64,000 nucleotides of DNA from Chloroflexota bacterium (lineage in GTDB: Bacteria; Chloroflexota; Dehalococcoidia; UBA1151; TMED-70): contig PBLU01000003.1 of NCBI GenBank assembly GCA_002721875.1, forward strand, positions 98,766 to 162,765, read 5' to 3'. Position 1 is the stretch's first letter. Every line of letters begins with the position of its first letter. The notes under the pieces are model-generated. The model had not been told where the DNA came from and ran no database searches. It saw only the letters and a program-made list of their open reading frames with translations. The position numbers and the translations under genes were made by a program. Positions 18,121 to 26,586 of this stretch are shown one piece after another.

Positions 18121-19181
18121 TGAAAAAAATAAATTACAAAGAGCTAAATTTCGATATATTTGATAAAACTTATGATGAAATTATAAAGCTCTCAGACGAT
18201 CAAATATTAGGTTTTCTAGGAGATATTCAGGATTTTGAAAATAAAAATAAAGGTTATGATTTTGAGACATTAATATTACGATTTCTCGATCATAAAAATA
18301 ATAAAATAAGATTATTTGTAACTAAATATATAGAAAATAGTAGTGATTTTTCACTTGTTAGAAAATTAAGAAAAATCATAGCTGATGAAAAAGACAGTAA
18401 TATAAAATTACAAGCTATTAAGGTACTTGGAAAATGGATAGAAATTCTAAGCTCAAAGAATAATAGAATAAATGAAACAAATAGGCTCATGAAATTTGGA
18501 CTTGAGTTTATTTCAAACTCAATATCTAAATCTGATCAAAATAATATGCTTATGAGTATAAGTCACCTAAGTAACGAAGAAATAGATAAACTAATAATTG
18601 ATAAATTTAATAGCAAAAACTTAGATGATAATATTACTGCAATTATTTCTATGGGTAATAATGGAAATATAAAATGGATACCATTGATTGAAGATCTATT
18701 AGAAAATGATAATCATGAGATTAGATCAAAATCTTGTATATCCTTAAGCCTAATAGGTAATGAAGAACATTTAGACCAAATTAAGGATCTTTTGGAAGAT
18801 GAAGAATTAGATACCCAAAAAGCAGCGGTAGAAGCTATTTTTAATATCGGTGGACCTTATTCTAAGGATATACTTGAAAAATTAAGATTTTCACCAGAAC
18901 CTGAAATTATCGAATTAAGTAAAAATAAAATTGCAGAATTAATTAAATTTGAAGAACTTGAATCGGATCCTAATCAAACCAATAAAGATGATTCTGAAGA
19001 AGAATATAATGATGATGATTTTGATGAATATGATGCTGCAAAAATAGAAGGATGGGGATCACTAAATGAAGATGGAACATCATTTATTGCTCCAGATGCT
19101 ATTGATGAAGATATCAATGATCCTATAAAGTCTCTTTCGGATTATGAAAAGCCCATAGAGCAACCAGATATTGATGACTAA
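18120..19181 (+). CDS. HEAT-repeat protein with acidic C-terminal tail
   Basis: A 353-residue helical-repeat protein. Repeats are visible as LRKIIADEKDSNIKLQAIKV (about 83-102), LIEDLLENDNHEIRSKSCIS (about 188-207), LIGNEEHLDQIKDLLEDEEL and KAAVEAIFNIGG; these are PBS-lyase/HEAT type. From about 285 the chain becomes strongly acidic (SEEEYNDDDFDEYD) and ends in PDIDD. No enzyme motif is present, so it is likely a protein-binding scaffold. Its TGATG coupling to tldE suggests a link with the TldD/E protease, which is inference. It ends in a 4-base stop overlap with the convergent ROK gene. Confidence 0.8.
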   Translation: MKKINYKELNFDIFDKTYDEIIKLSDDQILGFLGDIQDFENKNKGYDFETLILRFLDHKNNKIRLFVTKYIENSSDFSLVRKLRKIIADEKDSNIKLQAIKVLGKWIEILSSKNNRINETNRLMKFGLEFISNSISKSDQNNMLMSISHLSNEEIDKLIIDKFNSKNLDDNITAIISMGNNGNIKWIPLIEDLLENDNHEIRSKSCISLSLIGNEEHLDQIKDLLEDEELDTQKAAVEAIFNIGGPYSKDILEKLRFSPEPEIIELSKNKIAELIKFEELESDPNQTNKDDSEEEYNDDDFDEYDAAKIEGWGSLNEDGTSFIAPDAIDEDINDPIKSLSDYEKPIEQPDIDD

Positions 19182-20137
19182 TTTCTAGCAATAATTGATG
19201 CTCCTAACAATGATGCATCTTCTCCTAAACTGGTCATTTGTATTGGGGGATTAGATTGGTAAAATGGGATACAGTACTTTGATGTCTCGTAAATTATTTT
19301 TTCCCAATATAATTTACTTAATGCTTCAGCTACTGAACCTCCTAAAATGATTACCTCTGGATTAAGAGTAGCTAAAATAGAAGCCAAGCCTCTCCCTAAG
19401 TTCTCTAAAACTTGAGTCACAATTACTTTAGAGAAAACATCATTTTTTTGAGAATAATCTATTACTAACTTTGAATTTATATCTTCTATTTTATTATCAT
19501 TTAAGATATCTGTTTTATGACCATCTGTTATCATCGATTGAGCTATTGAAGCAATAGCAGTTCCTGAGATGTTACCTTCCAAACATCCTAGACACCCTAA
19601 AGAACATCCTGGTCCACCAGGGTTTATAATTATATGCCCAACTTCCCCAGCAAACCAATTTTCGCCTTGAATCATATTACCATTTGAAATAATACCTGCT
19701 CCTACACCAGTTGAAACAGTAATATAAATTAGATTTTTAGTGCCTTTCTTTTTTCCAAATTTTGTCTCTGCAAGAGCAGCTAGTGTAGCGTCGTGACCAA
19801 CTTTAGACGTAATACCTGTAAATTTTTTAATAGTAGGAATTAATGATTTTTTATTCCAATTACTTAGATTAGGAGGATTTAAGTACTCTCCAGTTATTTG
19901 ATTAATAGGCCCAGCAGATGAAAAAGCTATTCCTTTTATTGGAATACCTTTAGCAATTTCATGGCATAGCTTAGAAAGTTTTTCACCGGCAATCTCAATT
20001 TCAGAGGAGGGATCATTTTCTATTTTCTTTTTTTCTAATAAATTACCATTAGAATCAATTAATGCTACCCTGATATTTGTGCCACCAATATCAGCCCCAA
20101 TAACTAAATCAGAATTTTCATCAATCTCAATATTCAT
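19178..20137 (-). CDS. ROK-family sugar kinase (glucokinase-like)
   Basis: A 319-residue sugar kinase. The phosphate-1 motif ADIGGTNIRVALI lies at 15-27, catalytic Asp116 in GHDATLAALAE, and the ROK zinc site uses His168 (GEVGHI) with Cys178, Cys182 and Cys185 (GCSLGCLGC). No helix-turn-helix domain precedes the kinase, so it is an enzyme and not a repressor. Glucokinase is the commonest activity in the family, but N-acetylmannosamine or other hexoses are possible. It overlaps the HEAT gene end-to-end by 4 bases. Confidence 0.9.
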   Translation of the reverse strand: MNIEIDENSDLVIGADIGGTNIRVALIDSNGNLLEKKKIENDPSSEIEIAGEKLSKLCHEIAKGIPIKGIAFSSAGPINQITGEYLNPPNLSNWNKKSLIPTIKKFTGITSKVGHDATLAALAETKFGKKKGTKNLIYITVSTGVGAGIISNGNMIQGENWFAGEVGHIIINPGGPGCSLGCLGCLEGNISGTAIASIAQSMITDGHKTDILNDNKIEDINSKLVIDYSQKNDVFSKVIVTQVLENLGRGLASILATLNPEVIILGGSVAEALSKLYWEKIIYETSKYCIPFYQSNPPIQMTSLGEDASLLGASIIARN

Positions 20138-20157
20138 AAAAATTATTATACTATCAA

Positions 20158-21213
20158 TTAACTTAATAACTCAGATATATCTAATTCCTGAATTTCTTCT
20201 TCACTTATTCCACATTGAGAAGCGGAATTTATTATTTTTTCAGATAAAATTCCAGTCAGAAGAAATTCTAGAACATCGCTTAATTCCAAAGTTTCAGATA
20301 AACATAAAAATCGTTCATCTCCTAATACTTGATCTTCTAATTCTTGAGGGATATCTAATGACTGTTCAGGATCAACAAAATCTAGTTCGAAATAAGCTAA
20401 TAATTTTTCTGAATTTATTCCACATTCTTCTATATCCTTAATAATTTTAGGAATTTCCAATAAAAAATTATCCCCTAAACCTGAGAAATTTATTGCCAAT
20501 TTATCAGATAAACATATTGAAGAATTTTTATCTAAACCAGAAGATGATAATTCTTGAGGTATATCTGTACATTCAACCAAATATGGCATTAAGGATAAAA
20601 TTTGAACAGGGAAGCTTCCTGAATTTAGATAAATTGAGTCTAATGATTCCATTATTATATTATTATCTGTTTTAAGAGCAATGCATTCTAAAGAATCTAA
20701 ATCTTTCGGTAAAACATTTAAGATAGGTTCATTATCTATAAAACTTTCAAAATTAAGTGAAAAGTTTTCACGAGACAAAGATTCCAAACAAAATAAAGAG
20801 GATAAAGAATAGGTAAAAATAGGTTTTCCAAATGTATTGCCTAGATAATCAAAGGCATCAGATGATATTTTTTCCTCGATACATTGTTTTTCTTCAATAC
20901 TTAGTACTACATTATTTGAAAGAAGAAGCCCTTGAATTATCCTGAAATTGGTATTTTTGGATAAACATCCTGACATTTCTTCATTAGGAAGAGAATCTGA
21001 AGAAACAAAATTAACCATTTCTTCATTATTATTAAATTTAGATGACAAGCAATCTTTTTCTGATTGAGAGAGTTCATTATAAAATAAACTGAAATTTAGT
21101 AATGGATTTATAGTAAGGGGTGATGTTAAATCAAAATCTTTGAGATCACTACTTTGATCACAGCTTATAAAGATTGATACAACAAAAATTAAGAATAAAA
21201 AAAATTTCTTCAT
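20158..21213 (-). CDS. Lipoprotein with five paired-cysteine repeats, unknown
   Basis: A 351-residue secreted lipoprotein: a signal peptide ends in the lipobox SIFISC with Cys18. The mature part has ten further cysteines that fall into five pairs (55/83, 111/142, 177/215, 234/264, 304/334), each separated by 28-38 residues. The first cysteine of each pair sits in a related helix, such as LSQSEKDCLSSKF, LSIEEKQCIEEKI and ERFLCLSETL. The second is often followed by a short LS/GIS turn. This looks like a tandem repeat of a small disulfide-bonded helical module of about 60-70 residues. Isoleucine/leucine-rich and acidic overall. I do not recognise a named family. Confidence 0.8.
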   Translation of the reverse strand: MKKFFLFLIFVVSIFISCDQSSDLKDFDLTSPLTINPLLNFSLFYNELSQSEKDCLSSKFNNNEEMVNFVSSDSLPNEEMSGCLSKNTNFRIIQGLLLSNNVVLSIEEKQCIEEKISSDAFDYLGNTFGKPIFTYSLSSLFCLESLSRENFSLNFESFIDNEPILNVLPKDLDSLECIALKTDNNIIMESLDSIYLNSGSFPVQILSLMPYLVECTDIPQELSSSGLDKNSSICLSDKLAINFSGLGDNFLLEIPKIIKDIEECGINSEKLLAYFELDFVDPEQSLDIPQELEDQVLGDERFLCLSETLELSDVLEFLLTGILSEKIINSASQCGISEEEIQELDISELLS

Positions 21214-21307
21214 ATTTATATTTTATCAATTTTATATTCTTTCAAAATAGAATATTATTTGAAAACAATGTAGATTAATACCAACTTTCAAGAAATAGAG
21301 TAAATTT

Positions 21308-22363
21308 ATGGATAGTAAAGCTGCAATACATACCAATTTTGGGAAGAAATTAACTGTAGGTAATGTTCAAATTCCTGATCCTAGACCAGATCAAGTACTT
21401 GTGAAGTTACATTCGAGTGGGATTTGCCATAGTCAGCTTCATCAAATGCACAATCCTGATTCACCAACTCCCTCCCTTCTTGGTCATGAAGGAACAGGTA
21501 CTGTCATAGCAAAAGGATCTGAAGTAGATCATCTAAAAGAAGGAGATCTTGCTATAGTTACTTGGGTCAATAGAACACCTATTAAAGGAAGACCTACTTT
21601 TCCTCATACTGGAGTAACTTATAATGAAGCTCCTCTAAATGGAGCAACTTATACTTGGGGAGAACATGTCTTAGTAAGAGGAGGATATGTAGTGAAGATA
21701 CCTAAGCAATCTAATAAATATAGCTCTTCAATAGTAGGTTGTGCTGTATTAACTGGAGCTGGAGCAGTATTGCATACGGCAAAAGTTAAACCAGAAGACT
21801 CAGTGGCTATTTTTGGAGTAGGGGGAGTGGGATTGTCTGCCTTAATTATGGCAAAGATATTAGAAGCCTACCCTATTATTGCCGTCGATATTTCTGATGA
21901 AAAATTACAGTTTGCAAAAAAATTTGGTGCCACTCATTTAATAAATTCAAGTAAACAAGATCCTATAGAAGCAATACATGAGATCACTTCGGGAGGAAGC
22001 GATTATTCATTTGATACAGTAGGGTTGAGAATAACTAATGAACAAATTTTACCTAGTGTTAGAGGAGGAGGTTCGGGAGCTGAAAATATTGGAGGAATGG
22101 CAGTTTTAGTAGGAATGCCAGGAAAAGAAATGACTCTTGACCCTGGTCATTTTATGTTTCATCAGAGACAATTTAGAGGATCTTTAGGAGCAACTTATCC
22201 CGATAGAGACTTTTCAATGTACTTAAGGTTATACGAAGATGGCAAATTACCATTAGACGAATTAATTACAAAAGAATATAAATTAGATGATATAAACGAA
22301 GCTTGCGATGATCTAGAAAAAGGAAGGATTGCAGGAAGATCAATTATTAATTTTGATTCATAA
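21308..22363 (+). CDS. Alcohol dehydrogenase, MDR family, lacking the structural-zinc lobe
   Basis: A 351-residue medium-chain dehydrogenase. The catalytic-zinc site is present (GICHSQLHQ with Cys, and GHEGTGTV) as is the NAD motif GVGGVG. The four-cysteine structural-zinc loop is replaced by a cysteine-free stretch (VTWVNRTPIKGRP...), so the protein binds at most one zinc. It stands alone, divergent from the lipoprotein and convergent with the Gfo/Idh/MocA gene. The substrate is unknown; neighbours suggest carbohydrate oxidation. Confidence 0.88.
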   Translation: MDSKAAIHTNFGKKLTVGNVQIPDPRPDQVLVKLHSSGICHSQLHQMHNPDSPTPSLLGHEGTGTVIAKGSEVDHLKEGDLAIVTWVNRTPIKGRPTFPHTGVTYNEAPLNGATYTWGEHVLVRGGYVVKIPKQSNKYSSSIVGCAVLTGAGAVLHTAKVKPEDSVAIFGVGGVGLSALIMAKILEAYPIIAVDISDEKLQFAKKFGATHLINSSKQDPIEAIHEITSGGSDYSFDTVGLRITNEQILPSVRGGGSGAENIGGMAVLVGMPGKEMTLDPGHFMFHQRQFRGSLGATYPDRDFSMYLRLYEDGKLPLDELITKEYKLDDINEACDDLEKGRIAGRSIINFDS

Positions 22364-22366
22364 TAA

Positions 22367-23611
22367 TTATTCTAAATATTTTTGATCTGCAATTTTAGAA
22401 AATTTATTTAAGTCAATTTGTCCCTCAACATAACCTGATTCTATAAAAGAATAAGCTAATGTCAATGATGAAATACCTTCAATGATACCTACCTCTGGAT
22501 TTGAATCAATCTTTATAGAATTAATAAAATCTAAATATTCTAAAGCTATTAACTTTTTGTCATAATCTTCAAAAGAGATATCAAAACCTGAGTAATCAAA
22601 ATTACCAAAGACTTGCTGAGTTGATAAATCTAACTCAAAGTTAGGGAAGAGATCAAATAATTTTTCACCTTCATAGTTTTTTTCATTTATCCTTAAAGAA
22701 ATAAGCTTACCAGATCTTGAGTTAGATCTCTTAAGACTCATTTTTGAACCATAAATCCAGGATTCATTAAATTTTAAGTTTGGTATTGCATCAGATATTA
22801 GAACTGAGCCTAGTGCTCCTGATTCAAAAACTATAGAACAGATTACAGTGTCTACAGCATCTTGATTAATAGAAATGCTTGATTCATAGTCTTCAATCCT
22901 ATGACCATAAAATTTTTTAAGATTATGATTACTCTCTTCCATTGTTATAAGCTTTCTTTGTGGAAGTAAAATTTTGGATTGCCCATTAACAAACTTTACT
23001 GGACCTAAAAAATACAATAAAAGATCTGCATTATGAATCCCTGCATCTAATACAATTCCTCCTCCCTTATTTTTTTTTGCTCTCCACCCTGTACCATGCA
23101 TTACTTTTCCATGAGAAAAAGAGGATTCAAAATCATATGCATATAATACTTCTCCAAATTTCTCAGAATCTATTATAAATTTAGTAAACCTATTTATTGG
23201 ATCTCTTCTAAAATTTTCAAAAACAGCAAATTTTTTTCCTGATTTATTTTGAATATCAATTAATTCATTTGCAAGTTTTATAGATAAAGCTACAGGTTTT
23301 TCACACATAACATGAAGGCCTTGCTTCATTGCCCATGAGGAAATTTCATGATGAGTATCATTTGTAGTAGCGATATCTACAGAATCTAATGAAATGTTGG
23401 AAGTAATTAATTCATTGTAATTTTTAAATATATCTAATCTCTTACCAGTGTATTCATAGTATTGATCAGATAAGAAAGAAGAAGATTTTTCATTAAAATC
23501 AACCAAAGCTACTAGATCAAGATTTTTATCATGCCTTAGATATTCAATGTAACCCAACAAATGCCTAAAGCCCATTCCTCCACATCCTATTAATGCAAAT
23601 TTAGTTCTCAT
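22367..23611 (-). CDS. Gfo/Idh/MocA-family oxidoreductase
   Basis: A 414-residue NAD(P)-dependent sugar or cyclitol dehydrogenase. The N-terminal Rossmann motif is ALIGCGGMGFRHL, the conserved EKP motif is CEKPVALS (about 133-140), and the C-terminal alpha/beta domain includes GGGIVLDAGIHNADLL with the catalytic-type Asp/His pair. It is divergent from the SDR gene at 23700. It may oxidise a sugar, inositol or sugar acid; the exact substrate cannot be read from sequence. Confidence 0.9.
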   Translation of the reverse strand: MRTKFALIGCGGMGFRHLLGYIEYLRHDKNLDLVALVDFNEKSSSFLSDQYYEYTGKRLDIFKNYNELITSNISLDSVDIATTNDTHHEISSWAMKQGLHVMCEKPVALSIKLANELIDIQNKSGKKFAVFENFRRDPINRFTKFIIDSEKFGEVLYAYDFESSFSHGKVMHGTGWRAKKNKGGGIVLDAGIHNADLLLYFLGPVKFVNGQSKILLPQRKLITMEESNHNLKKFYGHRIEDYESSISINQDAVDTVICSIVFESGALGSVLISDAIPNLKFNESWIYGSKMSLKRSNSRSGKLISLRINEKNYEGEKLFDLFPNFELDLSTQQVFGNFDYSGFDISFEDYDKKLIALEYLDFINSIKIDSNPEVGIIEGISSLTLAYSFIESGYVEGQIDLNKFSKIADQKYLE

Positions 23612-23699
23612 GATTAATTAAACTTTTAACTCCTTAGCTATAATATGTTCAGTGAAGATAATTGTTATACTTTCAAAACTTTATTATTGAGGACTATAC

Positions 23700-24461
23700 A
23701 TGAATAAAATTCTAATAACAGGGGGATCAGGGTTAATAGGAAGCCTTTTAAATAATCATCTAAAAGAAAAATATAATTTAATTAATCTCGATATAAAAAA
23801 ACCTACAAATCATTCACAAGATACTATCATTGGAAATATGAATGTTTTAGAAGATGTAAAAATCGCGTCTAAATCCGCAGATACAATTATTCATCTAGGT
23901 GCCGTAATTAATGTTGATTCAGATTGGGAGCTAGTTCTAAAAAATAACATTGAATCTACAAGAAATATTTATGAAGCGGCAAAAATAAATGGTGTAAAAA
24001 AAGTTATTTTTGCAAGTTCAAATCATGCAGTAGGTTTATTTGAAAATGACAGTCCTTATAAAGAAATAGTAGAAGGAAAATATAAAGGACTAGATTCAAA
24101 AAATATAAAAAAAATAGATAAGAATGTCCCTATTAGACCAGATTCATATTATGGTGTTTCAAAAACATATGGAGAAGCTATAGGTAGATACTATTATGAA
24201 ACTTTTAACATAAAATCTGTAAATTTAAGAATAGGAACTGTCCTGAATTCAGATGATCCTTCAACTTCGATTAGGCATTTTGCTACATGGTTATCACATA
24301 GAGATATTTCTCAATTGGTAGAAAAAAGTATAATTCACAATGTGGAGTTTGAAATATTTTATGGTGTTTCAAATAATAAATGGAGATTTTGGGATATAGA
24401 AGATTCACAAAAAAAGATATCATACATGCCCGTAGATAATGCGGAAGAATATAGAAAGTAG
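23700..24461 (+). CDS. NAD-dependent epimerase/dehydratase-family protein, uronate dehydrogenase-like
   Basis: A 253-residue extended SDR with GGSGLIGS (8-15) for NAD and the catalytic pair in SYYGVSKTYGE (YxxxK). FASSNHAVGLF and VNLRIGTVL followed by FATWLSHRD closely resemble bacterial uronate dehydrogenases, which oxidise galacturonate or glucuronate to aldarolactones. The start has GAGGA upstream. It is followed 9 bases later by fabI. Uronate oxidation would fit the dehydratase-rich surroundings but is unproven. Confidence 0.82.
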   Translation: MNKILITGGSGLIGSLLNNHLKEKYNLINLDIKKPTNHSQDTIIGNMNVLEDVKIASKSADTIIHLGAVINVDSDWELVLKNNIESTRNIYEAAKINGVKKVIFASSNHAVGLFENDSPYKEIVEGKYKGLDSKNIKKIDKNVPIRPDSYYGVSKTYGEAIGRYYYETFNIKSVNLRIGTVLNSDDPSTSIRHFATWLSHRDISQLVEKSIIHNVEFEIFYGVSNNKWRFWDIEDSQKKISYMPVDNAEEYRK

Positions 24462-24470
24462 GATAAATCA

Positions 24471-25247
24471 ATGAGCATAAAAATAGATTTAAAAGGTAAA
24501 AAAGGAATAATATTTGGTCTCGCAAATCAAAGATCAATAGCTTGGGCTATATCAGAAAAACTTTTTGAAGCGGGCGCAGAATTAGCATTTACTTATCTTG
24601 ATGAAAGATTATTAAAAAATATTGACAAACTTTTAGAGCCTTATGATTCTTTGTTATTGAAATGTGATGCAAATAATGAAAATGAAGTTAAAGAAGTTAT
24701 GAAAAAATTTAATGATAAATATGGAGAAATAGACTTCATAGTTCACTCTATCGCATTCGCAAACCGGGAAGATCTTGGAGGAGACTTCTCAAATCTTTCA
24801 AAGGATGGATTCTCTTTGGCTCTTGAAACAAGCTCATATTCTTTAGTAACAATTGCTAGAGAAGCTTCAGAATACTTTTCTAAAGAAGGAGCTTCTGTAA
24901 TTTCTATGACTTTTGATGCTTCAACTAGAGTTTATCCTGGTTATAATGTTATGGGAACTGCAAAAGCTGCTCTAGAAAATATCAATAGGCAATTGTCAGC
25001 TCAATTTGGGCCTATAAAAATAAGATTCAATTCTATATCTGCAGGTCCATTACCGTCATTATCAGCTAGAAGTATTCCTGGATTCACTGAAATGAGAAAA
25101 GCACATGAAGAAAGATCGCCAATAAAAAGACCCATCACGCATGAAGAGGTAGCGAACACTGCCCTATTCTTAATAAGTGACTTATCTTCAGGAATAACTG
25201 GAAGTATAATTCCTGTTGATGGAGGATACGGTATTATTGCACTTTAA
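24471..25247 (+). CDS. fabI: Enoyl-[acyl-carrier-protein] reductase (NADH)
   Basis: A 258-residue FabI that reduces trans-2-enoyl-ACP in the last step of each fatty-acid elongation cycle. Evidence is GLANQRSIAWAISEKL with the divergent FabI nucleotide motif, IVHSIAFA, and the active-site segment YNVMGTAKAALE giving Tyr-x6-Lys. SARSIPGF and a GSIIPVDGGYG tail are typical. AGGA precedes the ATG. The following MFS gene begins inside its 3' end. No other fatty-acid synthesis gene is nearby. Confidence 0.94.
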   Translation: MSIKIDLKGKKGIIFGLANQRSIAWAISEKLFEAGAELAFTYLDERLLKNIDKLLEPYDSLLLKCDANNENEVKEVMKKFNDKYGEIDFIVHSIAFANREDLGGDFSNLSKDGFSLALETSSYSLVTIAREASEYFSKEGASVISMTFDASTRVYPGYNVMGTAKAALENINRQLSAQFGPIKIRFNSISAGPLPSLSARSIPGFTEMRKAHEERSPIKRPITHEEVANTALFLISDLSSGITGSIIPVDGGYGIIAL

Positions 25248-26502
25248 TAACAAAAAGCCAAATATTTTTTATGGTTGGTGGATAGTCATTAGTGCTGGAA
25301 TAGTACAATGGTACTCATCTGCTGTTTTTTGGAGAGGTTTTCCACCTTTTTTTGATGCAATATTAAATACTTTTGGATGGAGCAGCGCTGCTACTGGAGC
25401 AGCACTATCTATACAAAGATCTGAAAGTGGATTGATTTCACCTTTTGTTGGTACAGTTATAAATAAATTTGGTCCTAAAAGAGTTATGGCATTTGGAATA
25501 TTATTAACCGGTGGAGCATTTATTTGGATGAGTAGAATGCAAGCTCTTTGGGAATTTTATTGTGCTATTACAATACTAACCCTAGGAATGTCTTTTGGAA
25601 CTTTCATTATTTTTGTAGCTGTAGTAGGAAATTGGTTTAATAAAAATAGAGGAAAAGCTATCTCAATTTTAATGTCTGGTGCTGGGTTAGGAGGAATTAC
25701 TGTTCCTCTAATAGTTTTAGGGATAGATGAATTTGGTTGGAGAAATTTACTTTTTGCAGTTGGAATAGGTTTTTGGATATTAGGATTCCCTACTTCATTA
25801 GTCTTAAGAAGCGACCCCGAAAACTATGGACAACATCCCGATGGAATAAAACCTGAAACAAATATTGAAAATGATGAAATACTTGATGCAAGAGAAAAAG
25901 GGATGTCTGTCTCTAATGCTCTAAAAAGTGGAAACTTTTGGAAATTGGCTCTAGCTACAGGATTAAGTCAAGCTGTTTTCACGAGTAACTTATTTCATCT
26001 TACATCGTTCAAAGAATTTGGACTTACTACTGCTATAGCTGCTACTATCATTGGATTATCATGGTGGGGAGATATTGCTGGAAGAATAACTGTTGGCTTC
26101 ATAACAGATAAATTTGATAGAAAAATATTGCTTACAATATCATTTTCGCTCTTAACTTTAGGTATTTCTGGTATAGCAATAATGGGTATGTATGAAAATT
26201 CTTCATTATTACCTAGAAATATCGGAATAGTCATGTTCATATTATTTTTTGGGTTAGGCTTTGGATCTTCTGTTCCTCTCAGATTAACTTTAGCAGCAGA
26301 TTATTTCGGAAGAAAAAATTATGGATCAATGATAGGAATTTTAAACACAGTAGGAGCAGTTTTTGGAACATTATCACCTCTATTAGTAGGCCTAACTAAA
26401 GATATTACTGGAGAGTATAAATATGCATATTACATATTATCAGTAGGCATGATATTAGCTATACCTTTAGTTATTTCTCTTAAAAAAAATATTAATTCTT
26501 AG
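25219..26502 (+). CDS. MFS transporter (MCT-like)
   Basis: A 427-residue 12-helix carrier. IFYGWWIVISAGIVQW near the N-terminus and DAILNTFGWSSAAT after helix 1 place it with monocarboxylate-porter-like MFS proteins; GTVINKFGPKRVM is the loop 2-3 motif. The start is uncertain: ATG 25219 overlaps fabI by 29 bases. TTG 25237 is also possible, with GGAGG at 25221-25225 upstream. It is presumably co-transcribed with fabI and the uronate-dehydrogenase-like gene. Confidence 0.9.
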   Translation: MEDTVLLHFNNKKPNIFYGWWIVISAGIVQWYSSAVFWRGFPPFFDAILNTFGWSSAATGAALSIQRSESGLISPFVGTVINKFGPKRVMAFGILLTGGAFIWMSRMQALWEFYCAITILTLGMSFGTFIIFVAVVGNWFNKNRGKAISILMSGAGLGGITVPLIVLGIDEFGWRNLLFAVGIGFWILGFPTSLVLRSDPENYGQHPDGIKPETNIENDEILDAREKGMSVSNALKSGNFWKLALATGLSQAVFTSNLFHLTSFKEFGLTTAIAATIIGLSWWGDIAGRITVGFITDKFDRKILLTISFSLLTLGISGIAIMGMYENSSLLPRNIGIVMFILFFGLGFGSSVPLRLTLAADYFGRKNYGSMIGILNTVGAVFGTLSPLLVGLTKDITGEYKYAYYILSVGMILAIPLVISLKKNINS

Positions 26503-26586
26503 AAAATAGCCTTTAAAAATAATGAATAATATTGGCTTGAGTTCTATTCTCTAAATAACTTAAATATTTTATCCAAAAATAAAACT

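Noticed and set aside
13945..19181. A peptide-antibiotic (RiPP) gene cluster built around TldD/TldE
   Set aside because: No short precursor-peptide gene, cyclodehydratase or radical SAM enzyme is nearby; TldD/E are common housekeeping proteases.
20079..20441. A 120-codon plus-strand open frame opposite the ROK start and the cysteine-rich lipoprotein gene
   Set aside because: It lies antisense to two well-supported genes, has no ribosome binding site or family motif, and its hydrophobic Leu/Ile/Phe content is the usual shadow of AT-rich coding sequence.
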